From NCBI GenBank assembly GCA_027318525.1, contig DAHVPA010000107.1:1-6684 (forward strand): a stretch of 6,684 bases of DNA, read 5' to 3'. Under the pieces are notes generated by a model. The model had not been told where the DNA came from and did not search any database. It saw nothing but the letters and a program-made list of their open reading frames with translations. Source of the DNA: Candidatus Cloacimonadota bacterium (GTDB taxonomy: Bacteria; Cloacimonadota; Cloacimonadia; Cloacimonadales; Cloacimonadaceae). Both the position numbers and the translations under genes were made by a program. Each line of letters opens with the position of its first letter. The stretch's first letter is position 1. Of this stretch, positions 1 through 6,300 are shown piece by piece.

Positions 1-67
1 CCACGCTAACCCCTCCGGGCAAAAGAGGAAGGAGTGAATCCGGGGATTGGGAAAAACCCAAGGGCAT
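1..67. other. Short intergenic flank downstream of the terminator
   Basis: Sixty-seven bases past the terminator hold no frame, hairpin or promoter that I can support. The stretch contains purine-rich runs such as agaggaaggag (25-35), which resemble a ribosome binding site on the + strand. No ATG, GTG or TTG start with a coding-like frame lies at the right spacing that is not antisense to the large gene, so I call no gene here. Confidence 0.5.
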
Positions 68-98
68 AAAAAAAACGCCGGATTGAACCGGCGTTTTT
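68..98 (-). terminator. Intrinsic (rho-independent) terminator of the giant nuclease gene
   Basis: Read on the minus strand, the segment forms a perfect 11-base-pair stem (AAAAACGCCGG / CCGGCGTTTTT) with a six-base TTCAAT loop, and the 3' side runs into an uninterrupted tract of eight T (positions 75-68). It begins 21 bases after the TAA stop, so it ends transcription of the large gene. The reverse direction has only five T in a row, so any plus-strand termination would be weaker. Confidence 0.93.
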
Positions 99-119
99 AT
101 ATTGGGAATGGTTGGATTA

Positions 120-344
120 TTAACGGTTGGCGGTCACATAGTAGAAGCGCTGGGAATAGGTGGCTCCGTCTCCGGTCAGGACATAGGAGTTGGTGGAGCT
201 GGTTCCGCGCAGGGTGAATGTGCCGTCGGAAAGGTCGCAGGAATAGATGTTCCAGCTGGTGATGGTGGGATCGTTATCCCAATCAAGCTGGAGGTCGGTT
301 CCCGCTACTGTGATTGTGACGTTGATGGGAGCGTCCGGAGCAGT
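120..344 (-). other. C-terminal Fn3-like domain ending in FYYVTANR
   Basis: Residues 2112-2185 run from APDAPINVTITVAGTDLQLDW through WNIYSCDLSDGTFTLRGTS to the final strand RFYYVTANR and the stop. This is the pattern of a terminal Fn3-like domain (Pro-rich start, LxW strand, WNIYSxD strand, RFYYVT strand). I recall similar C-termini in large secreted proteins of Cloacimonadota and related FCB bacteria. There is no recognisable LPXTG motif, PEP-CTERM tail or basic-ended type IX sorting domain, so how the protein is exported or anchored is not shown. Confidence 0.7.
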
Positions 345-3300
345 GCCGTCTGTAAATTCAGCCAGACTGCGGGGGACGAATTGCATGGTCGTATTGAACT
401 GCAAGACTACGCCGACGATGGTCTTGGGAGTGGTGGGAATCGGAGTTCCGACATAATCCAAATCGGCATAATGCGTTCTCAGGACACCGGTGCCGGAAGA
501 ATCGGCAATGGTGTAGTTGGTGGTTCCGGCAAAGCTGCCTGTGGCACTGATTGTTACACCGGAAAGCCTGACCAGTTTTGCCTGATAGGTGGTATCCAGA
601 TTGAGCAGAGTCACATCCTGCGGAGTAATGGTGTTGCCTGTTGAGGTGGCAGCGCCCGGGTCAGCCGCGGGAGTGAACTGCAACATATTTGCGTAGAAAC
701 CAAGGGTTCCGATGATGCCTGTGATGCCGTCTCCCAAGTTGTAGGGGGTGGTGATGGCTCCGGCAAAGTCATCAATCAGGATAGCTCCGGTGGCATCCTG
801 GATATATTTGGTGTTGCGGGTAGTGGATTTCAGAGTCAGGATTGCTTCCCCAGTCAGTTTGTAGTAATGGGTGAGACCGGTGGTCTGAGCTCTAAGGGTG
901 GCGATGTCCGGAATATCTGTGGCATAGAAGTAATTAGCCGAAACAATCGGACTGGGCGCAAATCCTGAAGCAAAGGTGATTGCCTTGACCACGGTGGTGG
1001 CAGTTATCTGGAAGGGTGCCGAGTATGCAGGTGATAACTGGGTCGGGTCTGAGCCATCGGTCGTATATCTGGTGACGCCGCCTGCCTGGGTGGTTGTGAT
1101 GGTGACCATGACAGGAGCAGTCTGCAGTCCGGGAGTCGGGGCAATGGTCGGAGCAGAAGCTTGCACAGCGCCGGGATAGAAGGCATGGGTTCCCAGATTG
1201 TCGATGTAATCAACGGCATAAGCATCCCATTCGGTGGCGAGAGTCGGGAAGAGCGTATCAGGATTGACAGTAACGCCGCCGAAGACGTTGCTCTTTCTAA
1301 TCAGGGTCTGGTTGACAGTGGTCAGAGGAGCAGTTCCCCACAGGCTGCCCGGGTCTTCGCCGATGCGTCCGAAGATATCCACATGGGAAGCAGTTGATTC
1401 CTTGTAGATAGCCAGAGCGTCGTCTCCATTATAATATGTGACAGTGCTGGTGACATCAGCCAGAGCCAGAATGCTGGCATTGGCGCCGGGATTGGCAATG
1501 ATATAGACGTCGTTGTTGGCAAGGGTTCCGGTCATATAAACAGGATTGGATCCACTGGTCGAGCCGTTGCTGTATAAGTAAACGGTGTAATCGGAGAGGT
1601 CAACCGGGTGTCCCGTGCCGTTGAAGATTTCGATAGCTTTGTTGTTGGAAGACCCTTCAATATATTCAGAGAAGAAGAGGTCTGTGGCATAAGTGGCGGA
1701 GGGATCAAGTCCATAGCTGACGACAGTGATTGTGTCGGCTGATGCTCCACTGGTCAGGATGATGGTATCATTGAAGGTTCCCATGGAAGTGGGGTTGAAC
1801 TTAATCCAGAAGGTGCTTACGCCGTTATATCCGGAAGTTATCTGATAAGGATTGGTATATGAACCGCCTTGGGTTGCCGAGAAGGTATATTGTCCGCTGG
1901 ACGCAATGGTAATCGAACCGGACAGATTGGCGCCGGTTACGGTATTGGATTGCGGGGCGGAAGACTGACCCTGCTTGGCAGCAAAGGTGAGGGCGGCATG
2001 TTCGACCACGAGGGAAGGTTCGGGGCTGTTTGCGGTTCCGCTTAAAGCGATAAACACGGTATCGGCTTCGCCGCCGTCAATGGTGTGGACGATGGTGCCG
2101 GTGTCGGTTCCAGCCAGAGTGGGATTGTATCTGACCAGGATGGCGTCGTTATAGGTGGGAATCATCTGCAGAGTGGAACCCCAAACCATGCTGGCAGGGT
2201 CTGCTATCTCAAACGGCGCTGTTACATTGATATCGATGAAGTTGCCAAGGTTGGAACCCGTCAGGGTATAGGACTGAGAAGCAGAAGGCGTTCCGGAAAT
2301 AGTCGTGAAGGGAAGGATGGTTCCCGTGACGATGATTTCACCGGTGTAGCCATTACCGCTGACAGCCACGTAAACAGGATCGGCACCAGTGGCAGTGTGG
2401 CTGATATTACCCGAATAGACGATTCCGGCAGCAGGATTAAATCTCACATAAACGACATCGTTGGCAATTCCGCCCGTCTGCGTGACGGAAACAGAAGAGG
2501 TCCAGACAGATTCATCCAGAGACAACTGGAATCCGGTGGGAGCTGTAACGGTAACGTTGGAAGTAAGTCCCGAACCGGTAATCGTATAGTGCTGAGCAGC
2601 CGAAGGAGTTCCCACCACTGCCGTAAAGGGAGTGAGGGTTCCGATTGTGGCAAGGGTTGTTCCGGTCGGGAAGAGGTCCGCCCAACTGGTTGCAACACGG
2701 ATGCCGTCAATCTTGAACACAGGAGAATTGGAACCTTGCCTGATGGCAACTGCTCCGATGCTGGCAGCATCGACTGAGGATATGTCTGTCGCAGTCAATT
2801 GCGGAGCGGGTTCAAAAGCTGTTATGGCGGGATTGACCCACATAAAGACAGAGTCGTTGGTTGCTCCATCTACTATTTTATACTTCATGGTAATCAGATA
2901 AGTCGTGCCAAGGGCATAACTGTAGTTAGTGTAAACAGGTGTGGTTGTTCCTTTGGCCAAGCCAAAGCGGACGTTATTGGAACCGTCTTTCTGAGCAAAG
3001 ACTCTGCCCTTGAAATCGGTTCCGATAGGGTTGGGACCAAGATGGAACACATAGTCGGTTGAAGTTCCGGGGAAGCTGGTCAGGTTAATTAAGAAAGAAG
3101 AATAAACTGAGCCGCTGCTTTGGGTTGCGAAAGAGCGGTTCAAATCTTCTCCTGAAGCTATGGTAACAGCACTGTTGCCGGTTATGGAAGCATAGTCGGG
3201 ATAGGTCAGGTTATCGTTGGCGACAAGTATGAAGTTGGTTGTGCCGCTGTGGATTGCCCAGCCGTTGTCATGCAGATATGTCCCGGCAGTATAGTCGAAG

Positions 3301-6300
3301 TTCTCTTCCAGGAGCAGATTTGAGACTGTGGTCAGGGTCAGGCCTGAAGCCTGGGGAACCGTTCCGTCAGTCTTGTAGTTTACGTTTGCACCTGTATTGT
3401 TATAGGGATAGATCTGGAAGTAGTATGTGGTGTTCTCAGTCAGACCGGTAAAGGTGTAAGTCTGAACGCCTTGAGCAACATTGTAGACCAGTGCGCCATC
3501 AGCTTCGGCAACGCCATCGGTCGGAGCAGTAATGGCTGCATAACTGACGCTGCTGCCTTTGATCAGATAGGATTGGGCGTCAGAATCAGTCCAGGTAAGA
3601 GGAATGCTGGACGTGGTAGTTGTCCCGGCAGCAAAGGCGGTCACATGGGCTGCAGGTTCGTTGCGCAGGGTTGTGAAGGTTAACTCGTTGCCATAGCTGG
3701 TATCGACACTATTGGTGGCGTAAGCGCGGACATAATACAATGTGCCGGCAGAAAGACTTGTCAGGGAGCTGACAAAGGTGCCAATGCCGGTGCCGTCTGA
3801 AGTGTTACTGTCTGCAATGGTGGGTGAACCTGTGGTATTCCAGCAGACACCGCGGGCTGTGACAGCAGCGCTTCCGGCATCCACTACTTCACCGCCGCTT
3901 GTGGCAGTGGTATAGCTGATAGCTGTAATAGCTGCAGTGGTTATGGAAGGAGCTGAACCTCCGCCCCAGATGGAGGTGACGTATTCAGGATGGTCGATAA
4001 ACGGATTACGGTTACCCTGACGTTCCTGAATGCGGTCATTCCTGCGCATTTCCCAGGCATCGGGTGGATCGGCATTATGCCAGGCAATCAGGGTGGACAA
4101 TCTGGCATACAGGGAGTCGGCATAAGTCTGGGAGAAGACATCTTCGCTCAGGGTCAGGTTATAAAGCATGGAGGAGTCTGTTCCCTCATACCTGGTGTCC
4201 ATATAGAACATCATACGGGCGATATCGCCTTTCTCAGTTTCTCTTGGTTCCCAGATATTGGTGGAAAGGTAACAGCCTGTGACTCCGCTGTAGCTGCCAT
4301 AAGGTGATGCATCGGTATAAGGCGTGGTGCCTTCATCAAAGTCGCGGTTGCCTTTGGCTGAATTAACGGTTGAGTCACTGGGACGCAGGTGGTGCAGGTC
4401 TGAATATGCCGGCAGGTCACCTTCGATACCATGACTGTCAGACCAGGTGTGTTCTTTGTTCCAGCCGGATACGCCTGTATTGTATTCGGTTTTGGGAACA
4501 GACCAGCCGGTGTATTGTTCGATGATGTTGTTGGCATTATTGGGGTCTTCATCGGTATATTTCAACTGGTCTGTGGTAGCTGTATAGCTGAACACAGTGG
4601 TATGATTGTTCTTGGAGAGAGTGTGCAGTCCAGCTTTGAGGGCTGCTCCACTCAAGCCTGTCACAGAAGTGTAATATCCGCCGAAGGGGTCTGAAGCTGT
4701 GGTGGTCTGACTGCCTGCCAGAGGACTGGTAACCAGATAATCGGTGGCAGAGCCTGCTCCGTTAAAGGAGTATATTTTGTAATAATAAGTTGTGCTGGGT
4801 GATAGTGAAGCCTGTGAGAACGAAGTGCTGCTGCCGCGATAGACTACTACTCCGTCACCCAGAGTATTTCCCACTACATAAGATGTAAAATCTGTCGGGT
4901 TGGTTGTGGGAGCAGAGCCTGTCTTGCGAACAGCCAAGTATCCATCCACTGCAGGATTGGCGGCAGTGTAGGATACGGTGAAGGAGTTGGAACCGACAGC
5001 ACTGAAGGTCAAAGCTGTGGGCTGGGCTGTGGGTTCAGTAACAGGTGCTCCGGTGCCGACTGTTATTGTATAGGTCGGGAAGGTCAAAGCTGCTGCATCG
5101 TCATGATAATACAGTGCCGGATCATTGAATAGAGCCAGCAATTCCGCCTTGGTGCCGGTAACAGACACAGCAGTCTGAGCAGTGGCTCCGTTGGCAAAGT
5201 AGGCATTGTCGACTTCTGCGGTGGAAGTGGTCATTGCCACTGAATAACCTGTCAAAGCAACAGGCAGATAGGATGTATTTGTAGTCACTGTTCCTGTGTT
5301 GACAAAAGCTTCTGTGGAGAACGCATAAAGGAAGCGTGAATCGCTAGCTTCGGTGGGACGTTCGGTCCAGGTGCCTTCAAAAGCTATGACCTGGTCACCC
5401 GCTGCAGCGCAGTTGAACGATGAATTGGTCGTAACTGAGCCGATGGAAGCTGTATAGGTGGTCGGCATGGAAATGGTAATGGTGGTTCCGGCAGCTACGG
5501 ATGATGTGTGTGACCACTGGATGTAGCCTTCGTTGGTCAGGAAGGGACCGGTTTCTGTGGACCAGGCATTATCCGTAAAGGTGATGGTGGTATTGGCAGG
5601 GATTTCTGCCAGTGCCGCAAAGACCATGCTCTTGGTGGTGTCGGTGTTGAGTGCGATGATGGCAATATCACCGGCATACAAAGCTGCTGTGGCTGCTGCA
5701 GTAGCTGCAGTGACAGAAGGAACAACTCCGCCAATCAGGTAATTGATGTTGGTGCCGCTGTTGGTGTAGGGATAAATCTTGAAGTAATATGTGGTGGACT
5801 GTTCCAGACCGGTGAAGGTATAGGTCTGGGTGCCCTGAGCCACGGTATGCACCAGAGTACTCCATGATTCAGAAACGCCATCCACTGGAGGAACAATGTC
5901 AAATGCGCTGACGGTGCTGCCTTTGATGAGGTAACCGTCTGCTGTGGCATCGACCCAGGTCAGAGGAATGGTTCCGGAGGTGGTGGTGCCGGCGGCAAAG
6001 CTGGTCACATGAGCAGCAGGTTCTGATTTCAGGGTAGTAAAGCTGACTTCATTGCCATAGCCGGTGCCGGCGCTGTTGGTGGCATAAGCGCGGACGAAAT
6101 ACTGGGTATTGGCGGTAAGAGGATTGAGTGAACTGACAAAAGCATCCATACCTGTGCCGTCGCTGGTGTGGCTGTCGGCTATTGTAGGTGAGCCGGTTGT
6201 GTTCCAGCAGACGCCTTTGGCTGTAATGCTTGCTCCGCCATCGGCAGAGATGGAACCTCCGCTGGTGCCCGAAGTATCGGTAATAGCACTTACAGCTACG

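Noticed and set aside
68..98. Bidirectional terminator serving a plus-strand gene ending to the left
   Set aside because: The stem is symmetric, but the plus-strand side has only five T before an A, and no plus-strand gene is visible in the 67 bases to the left. Only the minus-strand role is well supported.
102..644. Plus-strand open frame of 180 codons
   Set aside because: It lies antisense to the conserved OB-like and C-terminal Fn3-like coding sequence. It has no recognisable domain, and its Gly/Asp/Ser-rich composition is what the opposite strand of a Thr/Pro/Ser-rich gene yields. It is a shadow frame.
2085..2777. Plus-strand open frame of 230 codons, the longest on that strand
   Set aside because: It is fully antisense to the Ig-like repeats, whose minus-strand frame shows clear repeated motifs. 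The plus-strand product shows no domain, no hydrophobic core pattern and no ribosome binding site that I can support.
4211..4552. Minus-strand open frame of 113 codons in another frame inside the nuclease region
   Set aside because: It overlaps the catalytic motifs of the endonuclease I domain in a different frame, and its translation has no recognisable features.
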